From Diacronema lutheri (taxonomy: Eukaryota > Haptophyta > Pavlovophyceae > Pavlovales > Pavlovaceae): 64,000 nucleotides of DNA. The notes beneath the pieces were generated by a model, which was given only the letters and a program-made list of their open reading frames with translations, was not told the origin of the DNA and searched no databases. A program made the translations under genes and the position numbers. Location: NCBI GenBank assembly GCA_019448385.1, contig JAGTXO010000033.1:139001-203000 (forward strand). Direction: 5' to 3'. Below are positions 49,260-58,979 of the stretch, piece by piece (the first letter of the stretch is position 1; each line of letters opens with the position of its first letter).

Positions 49260-51410
49260 TCAAAGCCTGCATTCTCCGCAAAGAGACAAATCAATCAATG
49301 TGCCTTTGCCGAAGATTGACACGAAGCACGAATGGTCGATATCGCCCTTGATCCAGAGCAACGCCCACCAGCACATGAGGCGATCGTGGAGGGCGGCGTC
49401 GGCGAGGCGCGCGGCGACGCCGTTGCACATGAACCTGACGAGCGCCCTTGGACTGCCGAGCACGCCCAGCCAGAACACGAGGCGATCGTGGAAGGCGGCG
49501 TCGGCGAGGCGCGCGGCGACGCCGCCGCACATGAACGTGACGAGCGCCCTTGGACTGCCGAGCTCGCGCAGCCAGAACACGAGGCGATCGTGGAAGGCGG
49601 CGCCGGCGAGGCGCGCGGCGACGCCGTTGCACATGAACGTGACGAGCGCCCTTGGGCCGCCGAGCTCGCGCATCCAGAACACGAGGCGATCGTGGAAGGC
49701 GGCGCCGGCGAGGCGCGCGGCGACGCCGTCGCACATGAACGTGACGAGCGCCGCTGGGCCGCCGAGCTCGCGCAGCCAGAACACGAGGCGATCGTGGAAG
49801 GCGGCGCCGGCGAGGCGCGCGGCGACGCCGTTGCACATGAACGTGACGAGCGCCGCTGGGCCGCCGAGCTCGCGCATCCAGAACACGAGGCGATCGTGGA
49901 AGGCGGCGCGGGCGAGGCGCGCGGCGACGCCGTTGCACATGAACGTGACGAGCGCCCTTGGGCCGCCGAGCTCGCGCAGCCAGAACATGAGGCGATCGTG
50001 GAAGGCGGCGCGGGCGAGGCGCGCGGCGACGCCGCCGCACATGAACGTGACGAGCGCCCTTGGGCCGCCGAGCTCGCGCAGCCAGAACACGAGGCGATCG
50101 TGGAAGGCGGCGCGGGCGAGGCGCGCGGCGACGCCGTCGCACATGAACGTGACGAGCGCCCTTGGGCCGCCGAGCTCGCGCAGCCAGAACACGAGGCGAT
50201 CGTGGAAGGCGGCGCGGGCGAGGCGCGCGGCGACGCCGTCGCACATGAACGTGACGAGCGCCCTTGGGCCGCCGAGCTCGCGCATCCAGAACATGAGGCG
50301 CTCGTGGAAGGCGGCGCGGGCGAGGCGCGCGGCGACGCCGTCGCACATGAACGTGACGAGCGCCCTTGGGCCGCCGAGCTCGCGCAGCCAGAACATGAGG
50401 CGATCGTGGAAGGCGGCGCGGGCGAGGCGCGCGGCGACGCCGCCGCACATGAACGTGACGAGCGCCCTTGGGCCGCCGAGCTCGCGCAGCCAGAACACGA
50501 GGCGATCGTGGAAGGCGGCGCGGGCGAGGCGCGCGGCGACGCCGTCGCACATGAACGTGACGAGCGCCCTTGGGCCGCCGAGCTCGCGCAGCCAGAACAT
50601 GAGGCGATCGTGGAAGGCGGCGCCGGCGAGGCGCGCGGCGACGCCGCCGCACATGAACGTGACGAGCGCCCTTGGGCCGCCGAGCTCGCGCAGCCAGAAC
50701 ACGAGGCGATCGTGGAAGGCGGCGCGGGCGAGGCGCGCGGCGACGCCGTCGCACATGAACGTGACGAGCGCCCTTGGGCCGCCGAGCTCGCGCAGCCAGA
50801 ACACGAGGCGATCGTGGAAGGCGGCGCGGGCGAGGCGCGCGGCGACGCCGCCGCACATGAACGTGACGAGCGCCGCTGGGCCGCCGAGCTCGCGCAGCCA
50901 GAACATGAGGCGCTCGTCGTGCATCGCGAGGTCAAGGTATAGAGTTCCGTGCATGAGAATCGCGAGCAGCGTCGCACGGCCGAGCGCGTGCCACTTGCGC
51001 AGCAACGTTTGCACCTCTGACACGTGCGCGTCCATGTGCCGCAGGTGTGCGTGCTCGGGCAAGAATCGGTCGCTCGTCGTCTGCGGGCCGTACAGCAACT
51101 TCGTGACGAAGATTCGCGCCCCTGCGCGGGCGACGACAATTTCCGCCAAGTCGCCGAGGGCTTTAAGCACGTACTCGTCGATGCCGACGCCGGCGCCTTG
51201 CGAGCCGCCCGAGCGGCACCACTCCCGCATGCCGTTGAGGGTGCACATGGTCTGCTTGAAGATTTGCACCGCCCGTGGCTCTCGCCCTGACATCAGGTGC
51301 CCAGAGGGGTGCGGCCCGTCCTCGAGCGCGACGAAGCTGAAACTGCCCACCTGCAGAATCGAGATGCCATGCATGTCGGACACGACCGACACGCGTTTGA
51401 CGATGCCCAT
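49260..51410 (-). CDS. 34-residue tandem-repeat protein
   Basis: 716 residues, minus strand. Residues 1-165 are non-repetitive (MGIVKRVSVVSDMHGISILQ, FKQTMCTLNGMREW, LGDLAEIVVARAGARIFV, EVQTLLRKWHALGRATLLA). They lead into fifteen units of exactly 34 residues, each two helices (HDRLVFWLRELGG; ALVTFMCDGVAARLARA), plus a partial unit. This is the coding frame by third-base GC: in a unit nearly all third positions are G or C, unlike the two plus-strand frames. Almost all variation among units sits at five or six fixed residues (V/M, L/M, R/A, D/G/N, R/G/D), all amino-acid-changing. No known repeat family matched by eye. An in-frame TGA lies just upstream, so the true N-terminus, and whether the gene is still functional, are unclear. 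Confidence 0.5.
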   Translation of the reverse strand: MGIVKRVSVVSDMHGISILQVGSFSFVALEDGPHPSGHLMSGREPRAVQIFKQTMCTLNGMREWCRSGGSQGAGVGIDEYVLKALGDLAEIVVARAGARIFVTKLLYGPQTTSDRFLPEHAHLRHMDAHVSEVQTLLRKWHALGRATLLAILMHGTLYLDLAMHDERLMFWLRELGGPAALVTFMCGGVAARLARAAFHDRLVFWLRELGGPRALVTFMCDGVAARLARAAFHDRLVFWLRELGGPRALVTFMCGGVAARLAGAAFHDRLMFWLRELGGPRALVTFMCDGVAARLARAAFHDRLVFWLRELGGPRALVTFMCGGVAARLARAAFHDRLMFWLRELGGPRALVTFMCDGVAARLARAAFHERLMFWMRELGGPRALVTFMCDGVAARLARAAFHDRLVFWLRELGGPRALVTFMCDGVAARLARAAFHDRLVFWLRELGGPRALVTFMCGGVAARLARAAFHDRLMFWLRELGGPRALVTFMCNGVAARLARAAFHDRLVFWMRELGGPAALVTFMCNGVAARLAGAAFHDRLVFWLRELGGPAALVTFMCDGVAARLAGAAFHDRLVFWMRELGGPRALVTFMCNGVAARLAGAAFHDRLVFWLRELGSPRALVTFMCGGVAARLADAAFHDRLVFWLGVLGSPRALVRFMCNGVAARLADAALHDRLMCWWALLWIKGDIDHSCFVSIFGKGTLIDLSLCGECRL
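49378..50930 (-). repeat. Fifteen 102-bp tandem repeats
   Basis: Unit length constant at 102 bp; each contains CGATCGTGGA or CGCTCGTGGA (plus strand) near its start. The outermost units at the 49.4-kb end are the most diverged, the central ones nearly identical, as expected from unequal exchange. Confidence 0.95.
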
Positions 51411-51502
51411 CTTGATGGCCTTTTCGAGCGCGGCTCAGCACACGGCGCCGGCGATGTAGACGCAGTGTGTAGAACCGGCGCCGAGCGCGCGCAGATGCGC
51501 GG

Positions 51503-51952
51503 TTAGGCGCTCGAAATAATGCGCACCAGCTCGTCGTCATCGGCCAAGCTCGCCATTTTGTGCTGGTCGAAGACACCATTGTTGGTTCTCGAGCTGAGCA
51601 CGAACAGGTCCACCCAATCGACACGGTCGAACCCCTTGAGCAGCGAGCACATGGCCTTCTCCGTCGAGCACGGCTCTTTGACGGTGTCCGCGTTGGCGAT
51701 CGGGTACAGTCCCGCGACGATGAGCACGAAGACGCTTGCGGCGCCGAGCACGCGGCGTCTGGGCGGCGCGTCGGCGCTGCGGACGCCTTCGCCGACCACG
51801 TAGCATCTGGGCGCCTTGTGCACGAAGACATGCCGCTCTTTGCCCTTCTTCACGACCTCCATCTGCTTGGCAATGAGGGGTGCAGGCACGTCGTGGCCGT
51901 CCGCCTCGCGCAAACGCTGGCGCTTCGCCGATCCGTCGTTGCACGCGAGCAT
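51503..51952 (-). CDS. Unknown protein upstream of the repeat protein
   Basis: 149 residues with ATG at 51950-51952. It contains KQMEVVKKGKERHVFVHKAP, a hydrophobic helix AASVFVLIVAGLYPIANA, and KAMCSLLKGFDRVDWVDLFV then FDQHKMASLADDDELVRI. The sequence between its stop and the next frame (51411-51502) still looks coding (AHYFERLTAHLRALGAG), so it may once have been the 5' part of the repeat-protein gene. No family recognised. Confidence 0.4.
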   Translation of the reverse strand: MLACNDGSAKRQRLREADGHDVPAPLIAKQMEVVKKGKERHVFVHKAPRCYVVGEGVRSADAPPRRRVLGAASVFVLIVAGLYPIANADTVKEPCSTEKAMCSLLKGFDRVDWVDLFVLSSRTNNGVFDQHKMASLADDDELVRIISSA

Positions 51953-52122
51953 GTTTCTCGCACGGTTAAATTGTTGAGGAACTCTCCTCGCGCCGCCTTT
52001 GACGCAGCAGATTAAGCCTGGCCGTTAGGAGGACTTTTCCTCGTCAGAATTCTCGTCTGTGATTCCGGAGGTACTCATACGCGAAAAAAAGGGGAAAATC
52101 CGACCCCACTATTCAAATCTTG

Positions 52123-52500
52123 AACAGCTGCGAGGCGCCGTGGTCCCCGTCGGCGCGGCGCGCGCCGGCGCGGCCGTGCCGGCCGGCAGCTTCGGAACGC
52201 CGGCTGCCTTGACGACGCCTGTCTTGGCCATCCAGGCTGCGCCCTCGCGCTCTGCTGGCCGCGCTTCGCGCGCCCCGCCGCCCCTGCCCATCGACTGCGC
52301 CGGCTCCGCGAACAAGGTACTTTTCGTTCTTGTCGGTGGGTTTGGGGGCGGCGGGGCGCGCGTGCGCGGCCACGCGGCCAGCATCGCGGCGCTTGCCACG
52401 CTGGCGGCGGGTGGCGGTGCGCTTCGCGGCGGCGGCAGGGGGCTGCGACGCGGCGGGGAGGGCGGCGGCTCGCTGGCGACGTGCGTCGCGCTCTGCAGCG
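52123..52500. repeat. Third copy of the 22.6-kb dispersed repeat
   Basis: Aligns with 22636-22880 and 22990-23215: GAACAGCTGCGAGGC start, CTGCCTTGACGACGCCTG, GCCAGCATCGCGGCGCTTGC. About a dozen substitutions in the first 250 bp, nearly all amino-acid-changing in any frame. No flanking duplication seen. It lies directly upstream of the DJ-1 gene. Confidence 0.75.
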
Positions 52501-52636
52501 TTCGCGCGGATTTTTGCACGACGCCCCTCGTCCGCCATTTTTGATGGGCGTCGGCCTCTTCTGCGCCATCACCCTCGATTTCTCGCCGCTCGTGCAGCAC
52601 ACCGCCTCGCGCCCGCCCGCCGCCTGCCGCCTCGCC

Positions 52637-52935
52637 ATGGCTGACGTGAAGAAGCAGGTGCTTGTGCCCATCGCCGACGGCTCGGAGGAGATCGAGGCCG
52701 TCTGCATCATCGACACGCTCGTGCGCGCTGGCGCGCACGTCACGGTCGCGAGCGGGATGGACCAGCACCAGGTGACGTGCAGCCGCGGGGTGAAGATCGT
52801 GGCGGACGCGCTGATCGGCGAAGTGGGTGCGCGCGCCTTTGACGCGATTGTCATCCCCGGCGGCATGCCCGGCGCCGAGCACCTTGCCAAATCGGAGCCG
52901 CTCGCGTTGCAAAATATCAAAACCCGAGGCTTTGA
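52637..52935 (+). pseudogene. DJ-1/PfpI family gene, truncated
   Basis: Begins as a normal DJ-1 (PARK7-like) protein: KKQVLVPIADGSEEIEAVCI (with the conserved acidic residue), DTLVRAGAHVTVASGM, VKIVADALIGEV, FDAIVIPGGMPGAEHLAKSE. After about 92 residues homology stops, before the nucleophile-elbow 'A(I)CAGP' Cys and the second half of the fold. The frame then runs into unrelated sequence (NIKTRGFETENGGQQ) that leads to the next gene. An intron to a distant exon is possible, but no remainder is seen before the zinc-finger gene. The dispersed repeat next to it suggests rearrangement. Such a fragment could not be an active deglycase or chaperone. Confidence 0.65.
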
Positions 52936-52977
52936 AACCGAAAACGGGGGACAACAAGTGGACGCGTTGCACAAGGC

Positions 52978-54219
52978 ATGGAGACGGAGGTGGCGAACGT
53001 GCTCGCTATGTTGTCGGACGCGCGCGCGCACGCGCACGGCGCGGCGGGACCGAGCGCGCCGTCCGCAGCGTTCCTCGACAATGCACAGCCGGGCAGCGAC
53101 GCGCTCGACCTTCTGAGCGGCATCGTGGTGACCAAGCAGGCCAAGCCGCGGCCAGACGCGAGCCTCGCGTGGAAGTGCGCGCACCCGCAGTGCGGCAGCC
53201 TCTTCGCGCATTACGACTCGGCGCGCAAGCACGCGCGCATCAAACATCCGCAGTGGGTGCGCGCGCGCGCGACAGGCTCGTGCGCCGTGCGCGCGCGGCC
53301 GGTTGGCCGCATGACGCGCGCGCGCGGCGCGCGCGCGCGCGCGCGCGCGCGGGATCGCTCAGCCACCTCGCGCACGCGCCGCCGCACCGCCGCGTGGCCG
53401 CAGGTGGCTGAGTGCGACCTGCGCGACGACCCGGTCTACGTCCGCCGTTTCGACGACAGCGCGTACGTGCAGCCCAAGCGCCGCTGGCAGCGGGCGGACG
53501 ACGTCAGCGGTCGGCCCGCCTTTTGTCGGCTCAGCCGGCGCGCGCGGCAGGCGCAGCGCAAGGCGGAGGCGGACATCAGCGCGGCGGTGAGCGAAGAAGG
53601 CGCAGCAGCCGCAGTGGGCGGCACTGACGCGTCCGCGAGCGACGAGCGCGCGCCAAGCCATGCGCACGACGGGAACAGCGGGGGCGCCGCGACGCTGGCG
53701 GTTGGCGCCGGCGCGCCGCTGCATGCGTCGGCGCGCGGCGAGCACGCGGCGCGCTGCGAGTCGGTTACGGCAGCCGCGTCGGTTACGCTGGTGCACGCGC
53801 CGTCCTTCTCGCCGCCCAGCTCGCCGCCACCGTCGCCGCCAGCGCCGCTGCAGCCGCCATGCCTTCTCACGCGCACCGCCGCGGCCGACGTGGCGTCCGC
53901 TGCGGCCAACGGGCCCTGGCGCGATGCCGCGGAGGGGTCGCGGTTGGCGTGCTCGCACCGCGGGGAGCCGGGCGCGGAGGAGCGCGTGCTGGCATGCCCG
54001 TTGCGCGTATGCGCGGCCGCGCTGCCGGCGAACTGGCCGGCCGACGGCGCTCCACGTCCGGTGCCGTTCAGTCCGGCAATGTCCAGTCCGGCACAGTCCA
54101 GCGGCGCCTGCTCGCTACCGGCGCGCGTGCGCGCGACATCCGCCGCGGTGCCCGCGCACGACGCGCTCGAGGCACGCAGCGATGAGCGCAGCCATCGAGC
54201 GTCTGGCACGCAGCGATGA
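52978..54219 (+). CDS. C2H2 zinc-finger protein
   Basis: Two exons (52978-53256 and 53404-54219) join in phase across an intron starting GTGCGCG, about 364 residues. Residues 64-92 hold one C2H2 finger: WKCAHPQCGSLFAHYDSARK then HARIKH (C-x4-C-x12-H-x4-H). Exon 2 continues ECDLRDDPVYVRRFDDSAYV and KRRWQRADDV, then Ala/Ser/Pro-rich low complexity. A short tandem repeat (GCACGCAGCGATGAGCGCAG units, 54170-54285) interrupts or ends the frame, so the 3' end is uncertain. A transcription factor or RNA-binding role is plausible. Single fingers of this kind are not specific. Confidence 0.55.
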   Translation: METEVANVLAMLSDARAHAHGAAGPSAPSAAFLDNAQPGSDALDLLSGIVVTKQAKPRPDASLAWKCAHPQCGSLFAHYDSARKHARIKHPQWVRARATGSCAVRARPVGRMTRARGARARARARDRSATSRTRRRTAAWPQVAECDLRDDPVYVRRFDDSAYVQPKRRWQRADDVSGRPAFCRLSRRARQAQRKAEADISAAVSEEGAAAAVGGTDASASDERAPSHAHDGNSGGAATLAVGAGAPLHASARGEHAARCESVTAAASVTLVHAPSFSPPSSPPPSPPAPLQPPCLLTRTAAADVASAAANGPWRDAAEGSRLACSHRGEPGAEERVLACPLRVCAAALPANWPADGAPRPVPFSPAMSSPAQSSGACSLPARVRATSAAVPAHDALEARSDERSHRASGTQR

Positions 54220-54290
54220 GCGCAGCCATGAGCTCGGGCGATGAGCTCGAGCGTCTGGCACGCAGCGATGAGCGCACGCTTGGCATTGGC
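54160..54290 (+). repeat. Minisatellite
   Basis: Three or more copies of a unit of about 34 bp containing GCAGCGATGAGCGCA and GAGCGTCTGGCACG, with partial copies. Confidence 0.7.
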
Positions 54291-54358
54291 GGGGTCGGCG
54301 CTGGGCGTGCCGCGCGCTGTGGCGAGCGCTGCGGAAGTGGCGACCGCGTTGCCGGCGT

Positions 54359-55801
54359 GTGCGCTTGCGCGCGGCGCAGACGCCGGCACGGGCGCGCAGC
54401 AGCGCACGCCCGGCACGAGCGTCGCGGACGCGCCCGCCGCCGCGTACGCTCCGCCCCGGCCGCCGCCGCCGCCAGCGCACCCATCCCGCGCGGACGGCGT
54501 GCGAGCCGCACAAAGCGAGCGCGCATGCGGCCGCAGCGCCATGGACGCGGGGGTGTCACAGCGCCCGCCGCACATCTGACGGCGGGCTGTCTCGGCGGCC
54601 GTCTCCGCGCCCGCGCCCGTCGAGCTCAGCGCGCAAGACGATGCACTGCGTGCAGCTCGCCCCCCGTTTGTCGTGTCGCGCAGCGGCCACTGGCCGGGCG
54701 AGGCGGCAAACGAGCGGGTTTGCGCGTCAGGCGGGGGGGGGGGGGGGGGGGGGGGGGCGGCACGATGGCAGCGTCAGCGATGGCGGCGTGAGCGATGGCG
54801 GCGTCTGCTCCTGCAAAAGCGACGCAGGCTCGAAGCGCGCGAGGGGAGGCAGCTGCCACAGCGCCACTGCGAGGTCAACTCTCGGGCGGCGGCGCCGCCA
54901 CGATGCGTCCGGTGAGTCCGGCGGCCTCGAGGCGCGCTCTGGCGCGCCGACTGCCGAGGAGGCGGACGCCGGCGGCGACGGCGGCGGCGACGGTGGCGAC
55001 GGTGACATCGAGGCCGCGGCGCGCGCGCGCGCGCAGTCTTGCGCAACGCATGGATGGGGGCAGCACGCTCGCAGCGAGGGCGGTGCGCACGATCGCTGCC
55101 ACTCTGTCCGGGGCTGTCCGGGCTGTCCGGGCCGCAGCCGGTCGTGGCCGCCGCCCGTTGCGCCGCCGTCCGCCGCGGGCTCGCGCGTGGCGGAGCAGGC
55201 GGCTGCAACCGCGCGCAAGGTCTCGCACAGCCTCGCGTGCGCTGGTGACGCGCACACGCTCGCCATGCACGCACCGTCACCGTCACCGTCACCAGCGGCC
55301 GCGCAAAGCATGCCGCCGCGGCACGCGCCGAGCGCGCAGCCGGCTGGTCCGCTCGCCAATGCGCTCGTGGCCGCGGGCCGCGCCACGGTAATGGGCCCAC
55401 TGCGCCGCACGCCGGTCGTGCGCTCACTGACGAATGGCAGAGCCGCAAGCTCAGAGGAGGGGCGCTCGGTGGCCGGAGGCAGCAATGGCGGCGGGATTGG
55501 CGGATGGCGCGCGACGAGCGACGATCGCGAGGGCAAGCGAGTACGGCTCGGCGCGGCGTCGCCCAGCGTGCCGCCGCCGGACGCGTTTCGTGCAGCCGCC
55601 GGCACCCAGCTGACGCATGGCATGACTGGCGGCACGCAAGCACGGGCTATGACCGTGCCACGCGGCGACACAAGAGATTCGGAAAAAGGGTGTAGAGATA
55701 CACCGGATTGGGTGGCGCGCTTTACGCGTTGGAAGTGTACTTCGTCACCGCCTTGGTGCCCTCGGACACCGCGTGCTTGGCGAGCTCGCCGGGCAAGATG
55801 A
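54359..55801 (+). CDS. Possible low-complexity continuation
   Basis: Plus-strand open frame of up to 480 codons; its last 150 codons look protein-like ([36 protein letters not shown]). It may be a further exon of the zinc-finger gene after the minisatellite. It overlaps the antisense H2B gene at its 3' end, and the first half is Arg/Pro composition only. Weak. Confidence 0.25.
   Translation: MRLRAAQTPARARSSARPARASRTRPPPRTLRPGRRRRQRTHPARTACEPHKASAHAAAAPWTRGCHSARRTSDGGLSRRPSPRPRPSSSARKTMHCVQLAPRLSCRAAATGRARRQTSGFARQAGGGGGGGGRHDGSVSDGGVSDGGVCSCKSDAGSKRARGGSCHSATARSTLGRRRRHDASGESGGLEARSGAPTAEEADAGGDGGGDGGDGDIEAAARARAQSCATHGWGQHARSEGGAHDRCHSVRGCPGCPGRSRSWPPPVAPPSAAGSRVAEQAAATARKVSHSLACAGDAHTLAMHAPSPSPSPAAAQSMPPRHAPSAQPAGPLANALVAAGRATVMGPLRRTPVVRSLTNGRAASSEEGRSVAGGSNGGGIGGWRATSDDREGKRVRLGAASPSVPPPDAFRAAAGTQLTHGMTGGTQARAMTVPRGDTRDSEKGCRDTPDWVARFTRWKCTSSPPWCPRTPRAWRARRAR
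54733..54757. repeat. Poly-G tract
   Basis: 25 G within the low-complexity region. Confidence 0.95.
55689..55704 (-). terminator. Histone mRNA 3' stem-loop
   Basis: On the minus strand GGTGTATCTCTACACC: a perfect 6-bp stem with the four-base loop TCTC, 17 bp after the H2B stop. Replication-dependent histone mRNAs end in exactly this architecture (16 nt, GG...CC, loop UYUC), bound by SLBP in place of a poly-A tail. Confidence 0.75.
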
Positions 55802-56087
55802 GGCGCACGGCCGTCTGGATCTCGCGCGACGAGAGCGTGCCCTTCTTGTTGTAGCGCACGAGCTTGCCCGCCTCGGTGGCGATGCGCTCGAAAGCGTCGT
55901 TGATGAACGAGTTCATGATCGACATGGCCTTGCTCGAGATGCCCGTGTCGGGGTGCACCTGCTTCAGCACCTTGTAGATGTACGACGAGTAGGACTCGAC
56001 ACGCTTCTTGTTCTTCTTGCTCTTCTTCTCGGCCTTGGGCTTGACCTTCTTCTCGATCTTCTTCGACGGCGTCTTCTTGGCGGGCAT
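55722..56087 (-). CDS. H2B: Histone H2B
   Basis: 121 residues, intronless. A Lys-rich tail ([20 protein letters not shown]) is followed by the canonical histone fold: [60 protein letters not shown] and [15 protein letters not shown], with the Lys of the ubiquitination motif (AVTKYTS) in place. Core nucleosome component. A 3' stem-loop 17 bp after the stop marks it as a replication-dependent gene. Divergent from the CPAP-like gene (474 bp between starts). Confidence 0.97.
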   Translation of the reverse strand: MPAKKTPSKKIEKKVKPKAEKKSKKNKKRVESYSSYIYKVLKQVHPDTGISSKAMSIMNSFINDAFERIATEAGKLVRYNKKGTLSSREIQTAVRLILPGELAKHAVSEGTKAVTKYTSNA

Positions 56088-56561
56088 GGCGGCTGCGATG
56101 CGAGCACGAGGCGCCAGAGGGAGAAACGCGCGCGTCACGCAGTGCCCAACCCACCGCGGGACACGAGCGCGCAGCCACGCGAGCCGAGAAGATCGCACAC
56201 GCGCGCGCGCGCAGCGTATGCACGTGAGGGCGAGGGCAGCGTGTGCCCGTGCGCACGCGCGCAGCGCATGCGCGCGCGCGTAGGCGGTGGAAGGCGCGGG
56301 CGAGGAGCAGGAGCGGCGGAGGGTACGCGCAGCATGCGCGCGCCGTGCGCCGGGCGCGGCGCGCGCGCGCCGCGCCACGCCACGCCACGCCACCCTCGCC
56401 CCTCGCACCGGCGGCTCACCGACTTTGGTTTGAGCGGGAGCTGCGGGACCACTGGTCGTCTCGGACTCGAGCGGCAGGAGTCCGGCTCGAATTTTGAACC
56501 CGCGGGCCGGAGAAAGCGCGCGAACCGCCAGGGCCCTCAAAGTTTGAACACGGAGGTGCGG
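56088..56561. promoter_or_regulatory. H2B / CPAP-like shared upstream region
   Basis: 474 bp of GC-rich sequence between divergent starts, with several CGCGCGC alternating tracts. No TATA box or clear histone-promoter element seen. Confidence 0.35.
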
Positions 56562-58979
56562 ATGGCGCTGCGCGCCGAGCACAGCGAGCCGTTCCGGCCC
56601 GAAACGGCGGCCGAGGGCGAGACGCCGACTTGCGCACCGGCGATGCGCCCGTTCTTGCGCAAGGGCGCATACAAGCAGCGCTACGAGCCCCGCGCGGTCC
56701 GCGAGCGGATCGGCGCGCGGCTCGCGGCAAAGGCGAGCGGCGCGGCCGCGAGCGCCCGCACGCCGCAGCCACGTGGCGGCAGCGAGATGCCGCATCGGCA
56801 CACGCCGCTCAGCGACGCGACGACCGCCGAGCGCGATGCCCTTCCGCGCGCGCACCGTGAGCTGCACCCGCCGCAGCCGCCGCTGTCCGAGAGGTTCGGG
56901 CTCGGCGTCAATTTCGCGGCGGCCAAACACGGCACGGATAGCGGCGCGGCGGTGGGCGTGGTTTGGCGCGGGCGCGCATCCGATGCAACATCCGTCGCCG
57001 AGTTTGAAGCGCTCGAGCAGATGGTGCGTACCGAGCAGCTCGCCGCCGCCAACGCCGCCGTGCGCGCGCACGAGCGCGACACACGGTCGCCGTCGCCGCC
57101 GACCACCGTGCGAACGCGCGCGATAGGCGTGGCGAGCCCTGTCGGCACGCCCGAGCGCAGCGCGCCCGCCACCTCTCGCGCCATTCTGATCGATACGCCG
57201 CCGCCCGCCGCGACCGCGACATCGACGGCGGCGTCGGCGGCCATCGAGGGTGGCTCCGCGTGGTGGGACTCGTTGTATGCAGACCTCAACCTTCACCTGC
57301 CGCGCTCGCCGCAGCACGCGGGCGCGCCCGCGAGCGCGGCCGGGCCGCTGCGCCCGCCCGCCCGCTCGGCAACCGCGCCGCCGCCGCCCGCGCCGCCTGC
57401 CGACCAACCGCCGCCCACCTCAAAGCTCGTGGCGTCCCTCTTTCACGCGGCGGTGCGCGCGCCCGCTGCTGAAGCCGGCGGAGGCCACGGCGCGCCTGCC
57501 GCCGCGCGCCGCCCGGCGACGGCGTGCGTGCGCGGTGCGAGCGCCTTGCCCCGAGCGACCGTGGTGAACGTGTCGCCGGCCTCGGCCGGCACGCCGCTCT
57601 CCCAGCCGACCGCCCAGCAGATCGCCCAGCCGACGGACCATCCGACGGACCCAGCCGATGCGGATGCGCACGCAGACGCGCACGCGGTGCGCACGGCGAT
57701 CGCGCACGAGAGGCTGCGGCTCGTGCGCGCTCGAGAGCGGCACAAGGCGGCCAGCCGGCAACTCGCCGAGCGCGAACGCGAGCTCAACGCCAAGCGAGCA
57801 GCACTGGTCAGCACGCGAGCAGCTGCACCAGCCCAGCCACATGCCCCCGTGCGCCCCGCGTGCGCGCGCGCGGCCGCCCACGCGCCGCCTTGCGAGCGCG
57901 CGCCTCCGCCGTGCACCGGCACGCTGCGCGCGCAGGAGGGCGAGCGTGCCGAGTTCGACAAGTGGCGCGAGGACGAGGGCCAGCGCATGGGCAAAGAGCA
58001 ACGTCATCTCGAGCGGCAGGCGCGGGTGCGCACGCCGCGCGCCGCCCATCGCGCGCGCATCTGCGCACGCCGTCCGGGCGTGCGCCGCCGTGCACCGGCC
58101 GCCGCGCGCGCTCTCGCGCCTTTCTGACGCACGCCACCGGTCGTGCGCTCGCGGCGGCGCGCGCAGGTGCTCCTCAAGCTGCCCGACCGCGACGAGCGCA
58201 AAGAGGTCGCCGAGCTGCGCGCGCAGCTGCACGAGGCGCACGAGCAAGGCGCGCAGCGCGAGCGCAGGGCGCGGCTCGCGCACGACCGGCTGCGCGCGCA
58301 GCTGCATGCGGCCGCCGCGCAGAACGACGAGCTGCACAAGGAGGTGCAGCTGCTCTCGAGTGCGGCTATCAGCGCGCCCGTGCACGTGCCGATTGATGCA
58401 GGCAAGGCGCGCACGCGCGACGCGTTCTGCGAGCCGTCGTGCGACGAGCCGCCGCGCCCGCGCGACGCGCCCGCGCGCGTGGGCGAGCGCGAGGCGGCAC
58501 GCGGCGGCGCCGTCAAGTCGTGCGCGCCCGCGTTCGACGTGCGCGCGCTGATCAAGCAAAGCTGGCCCGTCGACACGACGTGCGCCGAGCGGCCTGTGCT
58601 GGCAGTCGCCGGCTGCGTGGGCGAAGCCGGCGCGCGCGCGCACGACGATGACGACGAGCACGAGGGCCGGCCCGCGCGCCGCATGGCGGGCGGCCTGTTC
58701 CACTCGCCGCCGCCGCCGCCGGGAACGATGGCTGCTGCGCCGCCCTCGGCCGAATGCACCGCCGGCTCGTACAATCACCTCGCGTACGAGTATGCGGAGC
58801 GGTCGCCGCGTCAGCCGATGCATTGTGTCCAGCCGCCTCTTCAGGCCGTGCCTGCGTCCGTCTACGCCGACGCTCGGCCCGCGCTCGCGCCGGTGTGCGG
58901 CAACGGCAACGGCCGTGCGCAACACGTCGCGGCCGCGGCCGGGTACGCGCTGTACGCCCAGCCGGCGCACGCGTGGTGA
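56562..58979 (+). CDS. CPAP/SAS-4 (CENPJ)-like centriole protein
   Basis: Two exons (56562-58025, 58167-58979) join in phase to about 758 residues. Around the junction the sequence [20 protein letters not shown], then [20 protein letters not shown] and [20 protein letters not shown] matches the CPAP coiled-coil block 'FEKY...KKEREEI..LKQQI..L......RLR.QI..L..EN..L..E'. N-terminal sequence is Pro/Ala-rich with [15 protein letters not shown]. The C-terminal G-box/TCP10 domain of CPAP is not visible; the protein ends in Tyr/Pro-rich sequence ([15 protein letters not shown]). Expected role: centriole or basal-body assembly, implying a flagellated stage. The intron starts GTGCG. Confidence 0.65.

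Noticed and set aside
49378-50930. CRISPR-like array
   Set aside because: The 102-bp units are contiguous with no unique spacers and code for protein; the genome is eukaryotic.
55722-57407. 561-codon frame extending H2B upstream
   Set aside because: The upstream part is Arg/Ala-rich and opposite the CPAP-like gene; the H2B ATG gives the normal histone length.
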